Part shown: piece by piece, positions 11,638-22,439 of the stretch
Layout: every line of letters starts with the position of its first letter
How positions within the stretch are numbered: position 1 is the first letter of the stretch
Assembly: GCA_963556145.1 (NCBI GenBank)
Contig: OY744468.1
Coordinates: 6,448,001 to 6,512,000, forward strand
Direction of reading: 5' to 3'
DNA from: Hygrocybe punicea
Lineage: Eukaryota; Basidiomycota; Agaricomycetes; Agaricales; Hygrophoraceae
Length of the DNA: 64,000 nt
Notes under the pieces: generated by a model
What the model was told of the DNA's origin: nothing
Databases searched by the model: none
The model's input: only the letters and a program-made list of their open reading frames with translations
Program-made: the position numbers and the translations under genes

Positions 11638-12984
11638 ATGCCACAGGAACCACTTGCAAATTCCAACAATCTTGTAGGGACTATGCATAACACTCGCAGA
11701 TTTCCTCTCTAATACTGAAATAGAGCGTGGAGCGCTTTCGAATTTTGGTCATTGGCAACGCTAACGCCGGAAAAACAACCATTCTGAAAAAGGTGTGCCA
11801 TGCCAAGGGTCGCAAACCAGTCTATCTAAATGTAAGCCAAGTTTGCCATCCACTTGCAGCGTCGCCAACGCGGTTTACTTCACTCTTTTGTTTCCTGCTT
11901 TAGGTCGATTCAGAGTTGGAATCGTCAGCTTCGGTCCGTATAACATCAACCTGCGTTTTCCAATGATGATGCACTCACTACAATTGTTCAGCGCGGAGAA
12001 CACAACATCGAACATCAGTTTCAATATCCAACAGCTCACGGCTTTGTCTTTCATGACTCCCGCGGGTTCGAAGCGGGTGGTGCTGACGAGCTGAAAAAAG
12101 TCAAGGACTTTATCGAAAATAGGACTAAGAGCGAGCAATTGAAGGATCAATTGCATGTCATCTGGTGCGTTAATGCTCCTCGTTATTTTGCAACATTTAT
12201 GACTTTCGCGGTTCAGGTATTGCTTGCCGACTAGCAACGATAGAGGGATGACCGAAGCAGAGATGAGCCTTTTTGAGAGCGGCACGGGAAATGGTCAGCG
12301 AATGCACGCGTCATCCGTCGAGGTCACTGCTCATTCTCGTTCTCATCAAGTCCCCGTTATCGCCATCTTCACGAAGATGGACGCTCTGGACGATCAGGCA
12401 CGCAACCAGCTGATGTGCGATGATGATTTTCCTTTTGCGAAGATCAAAGAGGAAGTGCCCATTCGCGCAAAGGCCATATTCCAAAAGAATTATCTCCAAC
12501 GACTCGAGGAGGTAAAACACAAACCGCGTTATGTTGTACAGCTGCGCGGTACGTTGCCTCTTGGTCATGACACAGTAACACCCTGACCTACTCGTCACTC
12601 AGACATGGACAAAAAAGGTACTGATTGTGATGAGCTGATCATGAGAACCTCACAGGCCCTCAACGGCGACACTCTGAGATTGTTCTGTCTGTCGAAATTG
12701 CGGAACGATATCGAATCTCGTATCAAGCAAGTTATCGACAAGTAAGTTACGTCGTTACCCTCCTTTGATATCAGACTGCGAATGCATAGATGCCCCAGGA
12801 TAATCATACCGCAGGCGCAAGGTAAGGGAGAACATGGCCAATGCAAGGCAGACGGTCGAATGAGCGGGTACCACTTTTCTCAGCTGCTCTCGAATCACGC
12901 GCTTTTTCCGAAGAACAATCAAAATCCCTGTTCTGTGAAGTCATGCGTTTTTTTCCACACATGTTGGTGCGAATGTGCTCCTGA
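11638..12984 (+). CDS. G-domain (P-loop) GTPase-like protein, conserved core
   Basis: Nine exons can be chained in frame: 11638-11673, 11724-11831, 11904-11937, 11992-12164, 12217-12293, 12351-12548, 12603-12741, 12790-12821 and 12884-12966. G1 is RFRILVIGNANAGKTTILKK; G3 is FHDSRGFEAGG; the segment HVIWYCLPTSNDRG is typical of the agaricomycete G-domain family; G4 is VPVIAIFTKMDALDD. A later Cys-rich block (LRLFCLSKLRNDIE) and the exon AALESRAFSEEQSKSLFCEV ... FFPHML complete the recognisable part. In the ninth exon an unspliced reading would stop at TGA 12982-12984. Use of the GTGCGA donor at 12967 instead skips that stop and leads, still in phase 0, into the micro-exon array that follows. 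Function in this family is not established beyond predicted GTP binding. Confidence 0.75.
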
Positions 12985-15900
12985 ACGTTGTACCCCTTAT
13001 GTTTTAACGTTAGCAACACGTAGCCCGTAAGTGACTGGACGCTGTTATCTCGTCGTGTCCTTCTCTAATATTCCTTTGATAGAGCGTAAGCGTCCATGCA
13101 TACATTGACGACATCAGAGTATTTGATCACGAGATTTCAACCGTACTTTTAGTTTGTGAGTCCATCATATTTGTCCTCGCTTTTGCTTATTTAATTCAAC
13201 GTCATTGCTTCTGAGCAGGATGTAGGTGTACCTTGGGAAGTATTATCATCATTCTTATCTCCCCCATCCCCCCTCGCCGTCCACAGAAAGTACGTGACGC
13301 TCCTTCCCACCACAGTCTGCTAAATCCTGTACATTACCGCTGAATTATCCTTATATTTCCAGTTAGTAAGTCTTTTAGTACAATACTGTGCAATGTAGCG
13401 TGTTGTCCAATACCCTTGTAGATCGTGAGCATGACTTGTTTCATTTCTTGCTGTCTTCCTGACATACAGGATGTGCTCGACAGTTGGTGAGCTCCTGCCC
13501 TTCGTTTCAGTAGCATATGTCCCATTGAACTTTGTATCCATTTCATTGCCAATAGGATGTGGGTGTGTCTCCGCTCCGTTTTGCACACACTGGCTGATGG
13601 TTGTTCCCACGAACTTGTCAGATGGTGAGTTTTCTCGTACTGCCTGTTCCCTCACTGGCTTGATTACCCGTGAATCCTTCAGGATGTGAGTGTCTACAAC
13701 AAATGTGCACATCATTGTCGTAGGCTAACAGTGTAATCCTACTGGTTCAAATTGCACAGGATGTGAGTATGCTTACATTGTTACATGGGACATTCCCTTA
13801 TATGATTTCTATGGCCTTGAAAGAATGTGAATCCTCTCCAGGCTCTCTCTAATTGTGTGCTTGATCCACTGATGGCCGTTTTCTGCCTGTGTGGATTTGA
13901 TAGGCTGTGAGTAGGAAATGGCCCTTGATATGATCTCTGAAATACTCATGCTGTGTGGGTGATCATCAAATAGGTTGATGTGAGCTTCTCCTATGAAATT
14001 CCCCTGTGGACTTATCAAAATGTGGCACATGTGGCACATGTTGTAGGCTGTAAGCAGTATGCTTCGAAAATTTGGAGCTCACTTGACAATACTGTGGTTC
14101 TGTGCACCTGACAGACTGTACGTGTTATCTGGTAGTGCTCAAGGTTGAAGTTCTGATAATGATGCCTGCCTGGTGTAATTGGGTGGACTGCAGAATGTGA
14201 GTGCACCCCACGCTGTCACATTATCCTACTGATTATGCTACTGGTATTGTAGGAGGTCAGTTATCTGGGGGATGCTGTTTATTGCAGGTATTAAATGACT
14301 GATCAACTTGGGCGGAAATTAGAGTGTATGTCCTGTTTGGTGACAACCCAGGAGAAGGCACTGATAGCATTCAACTTCTGACTGCAGGTGGTAAGAAGTC
14401 TTTGCATCGTTTGAATCCAGGTACCTCATGAAATGAACTCATCTGCTCAACCATGTTTGCTGTGCTCATTGCAGGATGTGAGTTTCTGACCATTCCCTCC
14501 TTGTCTGCCCCTGATGGCTCACCTCCCTCTGTGTGCTCTTTGCAGCGAGTGAGTTTCTGACCATTCCCTCCTTGTCTGCCCCTGATGGCTCACCTCCCTC
14601 TGTGTGCTCTTTGCAGCGAGTGAGTTTCTGACCATTCCCTCCCTGTCTGCCCCTCATGGCTCACCTCCCTCTGTGTGCTCTTTGCAGTTTGTGAGTTTCT
14701 GACCATTCCCTCCTTGTCTGCCCCTGATGGCTCACCTCCCTCTGTGTGCTCATTGCAGGATGTGAGTTTTTGACCATTCCTTCCTTTTTCTGCCCCTCAT
14801 GGCTCACCTCCCTGTGTGTGCTCTTTGCAGCAAGTGAGTTTCTGACCATTCCCTCCCTGTCTGCCCCTCATGGCTCACCTCCCTCTGTGTGCTCTTTGCA
14901 GCAAGTGAGTTTCTGACCATTCCCTCCCTGTCTGCCCCTCATGGCTCACCTCCCTCTGTGTGCTCTTTGCAGCAAGTGAGTTTCTGACCATTCCCTCCCT
15001 GTCTGCCCCTCATGGCTCACCTCCCTCTGTGTGCTCTTTGCAGCTTGTGAGTTTCTGACCATTCCCTCCTTGTCTGCCCCTCATGGCTCACCTCCCTCTG
15101 TGTGCTCTTTGCAGTTTGTGAGTTTCTGATCATTCCCTCCTTGTCTGCCCCTCATGGCTCACCTCCCTCTGTGTGCTCATTGCAGTTTGTGAGTTTCTGA
15201 CCATCCCCTCCTTGTTTGCCCCTGATGGCTCACCTCCCTCTGTGTGCTCTTTGCAGCAAGTGAGTTTCTGACCATTCCCTCCCTGTCTGCCCCTCATGGC
15301 TCACCTCCCCCTGTGTGCTCTTTGCAGCTTGTGAGTTTCTGACCATTCCCTCCTTGTCTGCCCCTCATGGCTCACCTCCCTCTGTGTGCTCTTTGCAGTA
15401 TGTGAGTTTCTGATCATTCCCTCCTTGTCTGCCCCTCATGGCTCACCTCCCTCTGTGTGCTCTTTGCAGTTTGTGAGTTTCTGACCATTCCCTCCCTGTC
15501 TGCCCCTCATGGCTCACCTCCCTCTGTGTGCTCTTTGCAGCGAGTGAGTTTCTGACCATTCCCTCCGTGTCTGCCCCTCATGGCTCACCTCCCTCTGTGT
15601 GCTCTTTGCAGCTTGTGAGTTTCTGACCATTCCCTCCCTGTCTGCCCCTCATGGCTCACCTCCCTCTGTGTGCTCTTTGCAGCGAGTGAGTTTCTGACCA
15701 TTCCCTCCCTGTCTCGCCCTCATGGCTCACCTCCCTCTGTGTGCTCTTTGCAGCGAGTGAGTTTCTGACCATTCCCTCCCTGTCTGCCCCTCATGGCTCA
15801 CCTCCCTCTGTGTGCTCTTTGCAGTTTGTGAGTTTCTGACCATTCCCTCCTTGTCTGCCCCTCATGGCTCACCTCCCTCTGTGTGCTCATTGCAGGATGT

Positions 15901-16521
15901 GAGTTTTTGACCATTCCTTCCTTTTTCTGCCCCTCATGGCTTACCTCCCTGTGTGTGCTCATTGCAGGATGTGAGTTTCTGACCATTCCCTCCGTGTCTG
16001 CCCTCATGGCTCACCTCCCTGTGTGTGCTCATTGCAGGGTGTGAGTTTTTGACCATTCCTTCCTTTTTCTGCCCCTCATGGCTCGCCTCCCTGTGTGTGC
16101 TCATTGCAGGATGTGAGTTTCTGACCATTCCCTCCGTGTCTGCCCCTCATGGCTCACCTCCCTCTGTGTGCTCATTGCAGGATGTGAGTTTTTGACCATT
16201 CCTTCCTTTTTCTGCCCCTCATGGCTCACCTGGCTCTGTGTGCTCTCTGCAGGCTGTGAGTTTATTACATTTGCCTCCTTTTATACCCCTGGTGACTCAC
16301 CCTTGCCTGATTTGTCTTTGGAGGCCGTGAGTTTTGGCCTTCTCACCACTATGTGTTTGCTGTATGTATACCATTCACTTCTATGCTCACACAGGATGTA
16401 AGTATTCCACAATTTTCAGTCTATGTCATTGTTGCTTTGTTTCTTCCTATTTTGGAATTGGCTGTACTTTTATATTCTTATTTGGGGCAATTGAGCTCAT
16501 GTTATACTTTTGGCTTTTCAG
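12967..16521 (+). other. array of about 50 phase-0 intron-like units separated by single-codon micro-exons
   Basis: From the end of the ninth GTPase exon, the sequence is a chain of GT...AG units of 56-84 bp, each ending AG, followed by exactly three bases (six in one case) and immediately by a new donor (GTGAGT, GTAAGT, GTACGT, GTGAGC, GTATGT and similar). Micro-exons read on the plus strand include CCC 13024, AGC 13083, TTT 13153, GAT 13219, AAA 13287, TTA 13363, ATC 13422, TTG 13484, GAT 13556, ATG 13622, GAT 13683, GAT 13760, AAT 13824, GCT 13904, GTTGAT 13974, GCT 14047, ACT 14115, AAT 14194, GAG 14253, AGT 14323 and GTG 14388. A further 28 follow from 14475 to 16397. The first 22 introns are not recognisably similar to each other beyond splice signals, whereas those after 14478 form a 71-bp tandem repeat. 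No micro-exon is a stop codon and the frame is preserved throughout. Branch-point-like CTAAT/CTGAC motifs lie upstream of many acceptors. Whether the units are spliced one by one, or together as one large intron, is not known from DNA. Confidence 0.7.
14478..16255 (+). repeat. 71-bp tandem array, each unit an intron plus one variable codon
   Basis: About 25 head-to-tail units of 70-72 bp. Each has GTGAGTTTCTGACCATTCC at the start, a ctcatggctcacctccctct middle and tgtgctcttTGCAG at the end, then three bases before the next GTGAGT. The roughly 68-bp body is highly conserved, whereas the three bases between acceptor and donor vary: across positions 14475-16397, GAT occurs 7 times, CGA 5, TTT 5, CAA 4, CTT 3, and TAT, GGT, GCT and GCC once each. 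The variant ending ctcattgcag is mostly followed by GAT. Open frames on the minus strand through this region are by-products of a 71-bp period. Confidence 0.92.
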
Positions 16522-16724
16522 GCTGCCCATTTACACAAATGCTTTATGCTCATCTCCTCACATCTGCCGGTGGAGGTGCGAGACAGGCACATCTAGCTAA
16601 TTCATTGCTTCATTTCACTTTGCAGGTTGGTTCTGGCTTCCCCCAGTGCAAGGTTGTTTGGCTTGGCATTGGTACTTTGCAATATCTATTCTGCTTGTTT
16701 GATCTCTTAGCATCTTGTTTGTAG
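16522..16724 (+). CDS. possible terminal exons downstream of the micro-exon array
   Basis: After the last micro-exon (GAT 16395-16397) and a 124-bp intron, an 18-codon exon at 16522-16575 (AAHLHKCFMLISSHLPVE) ends exactly at a GTGCGA donor. The next intron (16576-16625) has a CTAAT branch-like motif and ends TTTGCAG. A 33-codon exon follows (16626-16724: VGSGFPQCKVVWLG ... LFDLLASCL, then TAG). Both exons keep phase 0, continuous with the micro-exons. The hydrophobic C-terminus has no family match that I recognise. These exons could instead belong to an independent transcript. Confidence 0.4.
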
Positions 16725-17246
16725 CCACTATGGTCATTGTCCATTATTGTTTGTTTGCTGCACAATCTGTTCCAGCTTTTACCATGGCTATCGACTCCTA
16801 TATGGCCAATTCACATGGGACTTTGGTGGATGTTGTAAAGGAGGCATATCAGGGATCAGATTCTGTGATGAATGGAGACAATGACAAACTCTTTGATATA
16901 CTGATGAAGAATGTTCTGGGTATGCTTTTCTCCCTTTCACCATATATCAAGGACTGTACTTATTGGTGTCATGGTAGTTTTGTGAGTCAGCCATTTATCA
17001 CAGTGGGATGTGATATGCAAAGGTTGGGTGCTTTGCCACCTGTGTAGAGGTCAAGCCTTGAATAATTAATGATAAAACATGCATTTGGAGTCCTATAGTA
17101 CTTCAGAGTTGGATTTGCAAGTCAGTCAGTGTAGCATCTTTGATTATTTTAGAGTATAGGGATTGTTCATGAATGCCTACTTGTCATTCAAAGAGATTTT
17201 GTAGGGCCTTAGGCCTCAGAGCTGCATTAAGAGCTAATAAAGTACT
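16725..17246. other. spacer with an unassigned open frame
   Basis: An open frame reaches from 16715 to 17047 on plus (containing TMAIDSYMANSHGTLVDVVK) with a possible GTATGC donor near 16919. It has no recognised domain and might be another exon of the upstream locus or chance. From 17050 to 17246 nothing was recognised. Confidence 0.35.
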
Positions 17247-17972
17247 TATTGCTATTTTCATATACAATGACATTTTGAAAAACAAATCTTTTAAAGGAGG
17301 TCCTAGTGAAATGACAACTTGTGAAATACTGCACCAAATTACATAGTCTGAGAGGGACAGTTTGTCTATGTCCTAAGGGCCAGCCTTCCCTCAGTTTACA
17401 ATTTCAAAATATATGTTATAACAAGAGTTATAGGTGAATTGTTGATTTGAGTCATTGCAACTTGTACAATGAATATCTTTACAACAAATGCTTGGATTTA
17501 CATGGTTGTAGAGGGAAAGTTGTTCTATTTCTCAAGGGCTACAAGGGCCCATACTCTGTTTTTCTATATTTGGAAATTTTGAAGGAAAATTACACAAAAA
17601 CCACCTCTGAATAAATAATATTACAGTAATCTGCTGAAGTCCAACATACAAAAGAAATGCGGTATGGGCCCTTGTAGCCCTTGAGAAATAGAACAACTTT
17701 CCCTCTACAACCATGTAAATCCAAGCATTTGTTGTAAAGATATTCATTGTACAAGTTGCAATGACTCAAATCAACAATTCACCTATAACTCTTGTTATAA
17801 CATATATTTTGAAATTGTAAACAGAGGGAAGGCTGGCCCTTAGGACATAGACAAACTGTCCCTCTCAGACTATGTAATTTGGTACAGTATTTCACAAGTT
17901 GTCATTTCACTAGGACCTCCTCCTTTAAAAGATTTGTTTTTCAAAATGTCATTGTATATGAAAATAGCAATA
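17247..17972. mobile_element. foldback (hairpin) element
   Basis: A near-perfect inverted repeat with arms of roughly 310-320 bp (17247-17570 and 17660-17972) around a loop of about 90 bp. Outer ends read TTATTGCTATTTTCATATAC. No coding sequence. Internal blocks (ggttgtagagggaaagttgt, and a gggcccat..actctgtttttc stretch) recur in diverged form in the next hairpin, so the two belong to one family. A clear target-site duplication was not found. Confidence 0.75.
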
Positions 17973-18293
17973 AAATCTTAGGGCATTAGAGACATGTAGC
18001 TAATATATATTCTCAGGTGGATGGGCTAGCCTGCACACCTGAGAATATATGTAGGATTCTGAAAATAATAATAGTATGGTATGCAAGAGATAATCAATAT
18101 AGGAGGGTGTTAGTGACCAGTAATTGAGCTTGTAGGGTTCTGTGGTATCACATATATCACTCAAAGTATTGTGATATTGCTAGTGTTCAACAGAAGGGTA
18201 CAAATCCTCAAACCTCTACCCTTACCCTCACAAACCTTATCATTAAGGGTAAGGGTAGGGGTAGGGTTTTACCAGGGTAGGGGTAGGGGTTTA
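17973..18293. other. spacer with short hairpin and TAGGGG-type microrepeat
   Basis: Contains a short inverted repeat (tatattctcaggtg ... cacctgagaatata, 18007-18052) and a G-rich run at 18240-18290 composed of variable ggtaagggtagggg units, preceded by its C-rich complement at 18219-18232. The run resembles but does not match the TTAGGG telomere unit. No gene seen. Confidence 0.6.
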
Positions 18294-19104
18294 CAGCTGT
18301 TTGCATGTATCTTGACAATTTTTGGAAATTTTTGAATTGATTAAACAATATGGACTTAGACAAATTTACTGTACTCAATCTTGTATCTCATGAAATACTG
18401 CATGGATTGAGATGGTTGTAGAGGGAAAGTTGTACTATTTTCTAATTGCTATTGGCTTTGGTATTACATTTAAACAATATTTAGTGTATGATGAGTTGTG
18501 GATGAAGTAAGAGGTGACCAAGTGCTTTTTAACACCCAGAATGATATTGTTAAATTATGGCATCAAATGAGCTCCTATGAACAAGATTGTAGGGAGAAAG
18601 TTGTTCATTCTTTTAAGGGCTAGAAGTGCATATACTGTGTTTTTCTCTATTTTTGTTCTTTGAGCCAACATTACAGCTGGACTACATTCGTCTGCATTGG
18701 AATCAAAATATCACAAGAATCATATATGTTGGCTCAAAGAACAAAAATAGAGAAAAACACGGTATATACACTTCTAGCCCTTGAAAGAATGAACAACTTT
18801 CTCCCTACAATCTTGTTTATAGGAGCTCATTTGATGCCATAATTTAACAATATCATTCTGGGTGTTAAAAAGCACTTGGTCACCTCTTACTTCATCCACA
18901 ACTCATCATACACTAAATATTGTTCAAATGTAATTACCAAAGCCAATAGCAATTAGAAAATAGTACAACTTTCCCTCTACAACCATCTCAATCCATGCAG
19001 TATTTTATGAGATACAAGATTGAGTACAGTAAATTTGTCTAAGTCCATATTGTTTAATCAATTCAAAAATTTCCAAAAATTGTCAAGATACATGCAAACA
19101 GCTG
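18294..19104. mobile_element. TA-flanked foldback element (Tc1/mariner-like MITE)
   Basis: Inverted repeat arms of about 370 bp (18294-18665 and 18735-19104) starting CAGCTGTTTGCATGTATC, with TA on both flanks (18292-18293 and 19105-19106). The CAGCTG start and TA duplication match the element inserted in the CRN-RHS gene, although the rest differs. There is no transposase; short open frames inside are incidental. Confidence 0.8.
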
Positions 19105-19139
19105 TAATAAGGGTATGACTAATCTGTGAGAACAGCAAA

Positions 19140-20060
19140 AGTGTACATGAATATTATTATTAAAAAATAATGAGGAAAGATATGTACCCAACAAAATAGT
19201 TGGACATCAGGTTGCTTTAGCTGTAGCTGCTGCATGACACATGTCCAGACTTCTGGAAGCCATGAATGTACAGTGACTTTGCTCAGCTTTGGAGATGCAA
19301 TTCTTTTTGCAGAGAACTTTTGTGATAGTGAGGGATGTGTGATGATAAGCGCTGAGCTATGATGTTCACAATCCCCGACTGGTGTTGTTGTTTCAATGAG
19401 CTTCTTCATATCTGATATGGACCATTTCCTCTTATCTTCTGAGCCAGGATAAAGCTTATACATGGCCTTTGTGAACTCTTCATAAGTTGACGCTGGCGAG
19501 TACTCGTTGAGCAATTCCCAAAGTTTGGCGGAGTCTATGTTGAGGTAGTGCAATGCACATCTCTTTTTGTCAACAGCATCAGCAACTGCACATGAACCAA
19601 ATTGGGCCTTGAGCTTGTCAAAGTATCAGCAAAGTTCATGTGGGTGCTCTGGAGAGAAGCTGGGAGCAGTATTATGACCGTGGGGGGGCATTTGTGGTGG
19701 TGTTGCCATTGCTAGAGTCGCGGGTGGTGGTGTGAGTGGATGTGATGGGGTAGATGATAAGGGCATAGATTTTGGTAAGGCAGGAATAGAAGAATCAAGA
19801 GTGGATGTGGACGATAAGTTATAAAGTAGATTGGAAGAGGGATTGGAAGGGTGTCAAGACAAAGAACTGCTAGCTGTGGGAGATTGCAGAGTGTAATGGT
19901 GCAGAGAGGCATGCAAGGTGAATGAGAACAAAATTGATGTGAGGGATTGTCTTCGGAATCAGAGGAACTTTTGGTGAGTTTGTCGAGATCGCTGTCAAAG
20001 TCTGGAATATCTCGAGGAACTGTTGCAGGTCATTGCGCTTTATGCTGAACTGTGCTATGA
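19140..20060 (-). pseudogene. Ty3/Gypsy-type gag remnant
   Basis: Minus-strand fragment. The N-terminal part (near 20010) reads PRDIPDFDSDLDKLTK, followed by a Pro/Ser-rich linker and then FDKLKAQFGSCAVADAVDKK, ALHYLNIDSAKLWELLNEYS and AMYKLYPGSEDKRKWSISDM. These match the capsid-like part of basidiomycete Gypsy gag proteins. An in-frame TGA (near 19626, between HELC and YFDKLK) and truncation at about 19140, next to the foldback element, show it is dead. No protease, RT or LTR was found with it. Confidence 0.7.
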
Positions 20061-20517
20061 GTATGATATCTGTTAGTAGCTATGGTGCTCAAACTAGATG
20101 CGTTGGTTGAAGGAGTGGTTTAGATTTTAAGTCCCCTTGTGGTGAGTTCCAGAAAATGATATGGTTTCCACATCTATGACCCCAGATGAAGAGGTAATAA
20201 ACGATGAAAACATCACAAAGGTGTGAATGGGACTTGGGACAGTCCTGACAGTAATGTGATAAAGTGTGATCAAATAGACAAACACAGAGAAATGCAAGAC
20301 AACACGATGTCACAATGCAATAATAAACAAGGAACAGAAGGCTTAGCTGGATGTCCTCGATGACAGTGCAATACGTGACAAGACAAAGATTCTGCGCTAC
20401 GACTTATGTCACGATAGCAGAGAGTACGCAATGAGAAGAGATGCAGACTAAGTGAGAATGATGGGTGTTTTTAGAACTAAAAGCCAAACTGGTGGAGAAG
20501 GGAGAACTGGGTTCTTA

Positions 20518-20872
20518 TTGTTATTGTCACGTGACTTGGCGCCATGACCAAAACACTTCATTTTACTCGTGCAGAATGCAATTGCCATATCTCCCTCAAA
20601 TCACATCCTATTGACTAGTGGTTGAAAATATGGGCTTCTACAGTCATTGTCTCGGTGTAAGCCACTTTCCAGACACTAATTCGCTTTTTTTATAAATCAA
20701 CTTTTTCGCAGGTTACACCATCGTGCAGCAGTTCTATAACGAGCAAGCATCATCCTAGTCATGGGAAACTGGTGAGAATTTATTCTATGCTATACTATCT
20801 TGGTGCTCATAGCATTTAAGACTCAGTATACCTCTCCGAAGCTTCATTTTTCAACCTGCATCATTTCAGTTC
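20518..20872 (+). repeat. left terminal inverted repeat of the 16-kb transposon
   Basis: Matches, in reverse orientation, 33203-33518 plus 36586-36613. Shared landmarks are CACGTGACTTGGC, ccaaaacacttcattttact, the aatcaactttttcgca stretch and ggtgctcatagcatt. Similarity fades after about 20872. Confidence 0.85.
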
Positions 20873-21157
20873 GCATCAGCAGTACCGCCAGCGGCACCGG
20901 TGACCCAGCTTCATAAATCAGTGTCATAGGTTGATCAATCATGTATATACAGCCTATTGTCTATTATATGTTTGCTCATCCAGCCTTTGTCCGACTCTTG
21001 TGAGTTACATAGCAAAACATGGCAGAATATTCAAACAAATGTTCTACACGCTACAGCATATCAATTGGATACCAGATCCCAGCTATTTTCCACAATCCTA
21101 ACAAGAAAAGAATGATTGGAAAGGGGGAAAAATCAAAGTAGAAGACTGAGATGTTGC

Positions 21158-22360
21158 CTACACGTATCTGCAGTGCCTGAACCACCCAAAGATATCATCA
21201 CTAGTACTCTCATATAATGCTTTGAGCAAGACACAAACAACCTCCATTGATGAGAGTTCAGACATGGCAAGGCGGGCATATTCCCCATTGCGGCGAAGGT
21301 GATACTTCATGGCAGAGAATGCAAGTTCGATTGGGTTGTAGTCAGGAGAGTATGGCGGTAAAAATTCATATCGCATACCTCTAGCATGAAGAGAACAGCA
21401 TGAGCCGCAGCCTTCAAGTTATAAGCATACTGACATTGAGCACTCACCGAGAAGTAATAAAATCCAAAATCACAGGATTTTTGTGAATTCGGCAATTATC
21501 CATCACTATCATGGAGTTTGGTTCTGGAAATGGGGACATCTGATCTAACAAACGAGAGATGAAGTCATAGAAAAGATCTGAATCGAATGAGCCTTCGATG
21601 ATATCACAATGAAGGATGCCATCATTGAGAGACAGTGCCGGTAGTACTGAATAGCTACAAGAAAAAGGCTCAGCAGTACTGCCCATGATAATAAAAGAGA
21701 GAATTACCGTCGCCCACGGCAGAAAAATGCTTTCCAAGTAGCTGGCCTCCCACAGATGGCCCAGGCTCTCCCCCGATATGTTGTGCAGCGATCAACTGCA
21801 CTCTCGTCAACAAAGACAAGCTGATTAGCTTCATAGGTCCCAATCCGAGCCACAAAGTCTGTTCGTAGCTCTGCACTTCGTTCAATCGCTTCCCGAGTCA
21901 GCTGGGATAACTGTAGTATAAATATCATTGCTATAGAATTAGAAACAAGCACATACCCTCTTCATCCTGAATCCCCCTTTCCGCAGTGTCCGCCACACCG
22001 TATTTAGGGACACTGATACTCCACACTTTGCTTGTAAGTCCAAACGTAGCTCATCGAGATAGAGGTTGGGTGCTCTGGTCATGGTGGCGAGCAAATGCTG
22101 TGATAATTGATCAGCGACATAAATGACACAAAAGCCCCATGTACTTCAACGTCATAATCACAGAGCACCCGCTGGAGTTGATGTTTTACTTTTGATGCTG
22201 GCACCATGACAGCGCCTGTCTGCCCAAAGTGTGCCATTATCCTTTCCACTGAGCGCTTGCTGACATCTGTGTACATGCAGACATCATCCATAGACATCGA
22301 TGTTGATAGACGGACGACAATCCATTGCACTAGCTCAGGGATGGCTTTGCCTTGAACCAT
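21158..22360 (-). CDS. Tc1/mariner-type DDE transposase, apparently intact
   Basis: Five exons joined by short introns on the minus strand, from ATG 22360 to the stop at 21158. The N-terminal region has a helix-turn-helix (MDDVCMYTDVSKRSVERIMA), and the next exon continues with NLYLDELRLDLQAKCGVSVS and VWRTLRKGGFRMKR. The catalytic domain shows QLVFVDESAVD (first Asp), MIVMDNCRIHK (second Asp) and LPPYSPDYNPIELAFSAMK (third acidic residue), the DDE_3 signature of Tc1/mariner elements. It would bind the inverted repeats and cut and paste the element at TA. No stop or frameshift was seen, so activity is plausible. A further 5' exon upstream of 22360 cannot be excluded. Confidence 0.85.
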
Positions 22361-22439
22361 CAGTGATACGAGGTGAGTGGAAAGTTGCCAAGTTGAACTT
22401 GCTTACCATTTTCGCATGCTTTCCCACCGTTCAATAACA

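Noticed and set aside
14478..16255. CRISPR-like array (conserved repeats with short variable spacers)
   Set aside because: Spacers are only three bases, the genome is eukaryotic, and every unit has GT...AG splice signals.
18219..18293. Interstitial telomere repeat
   Set aside because: Units are ggtagggg/ggtaaggg, not TTAGGG, and are short and irregular.
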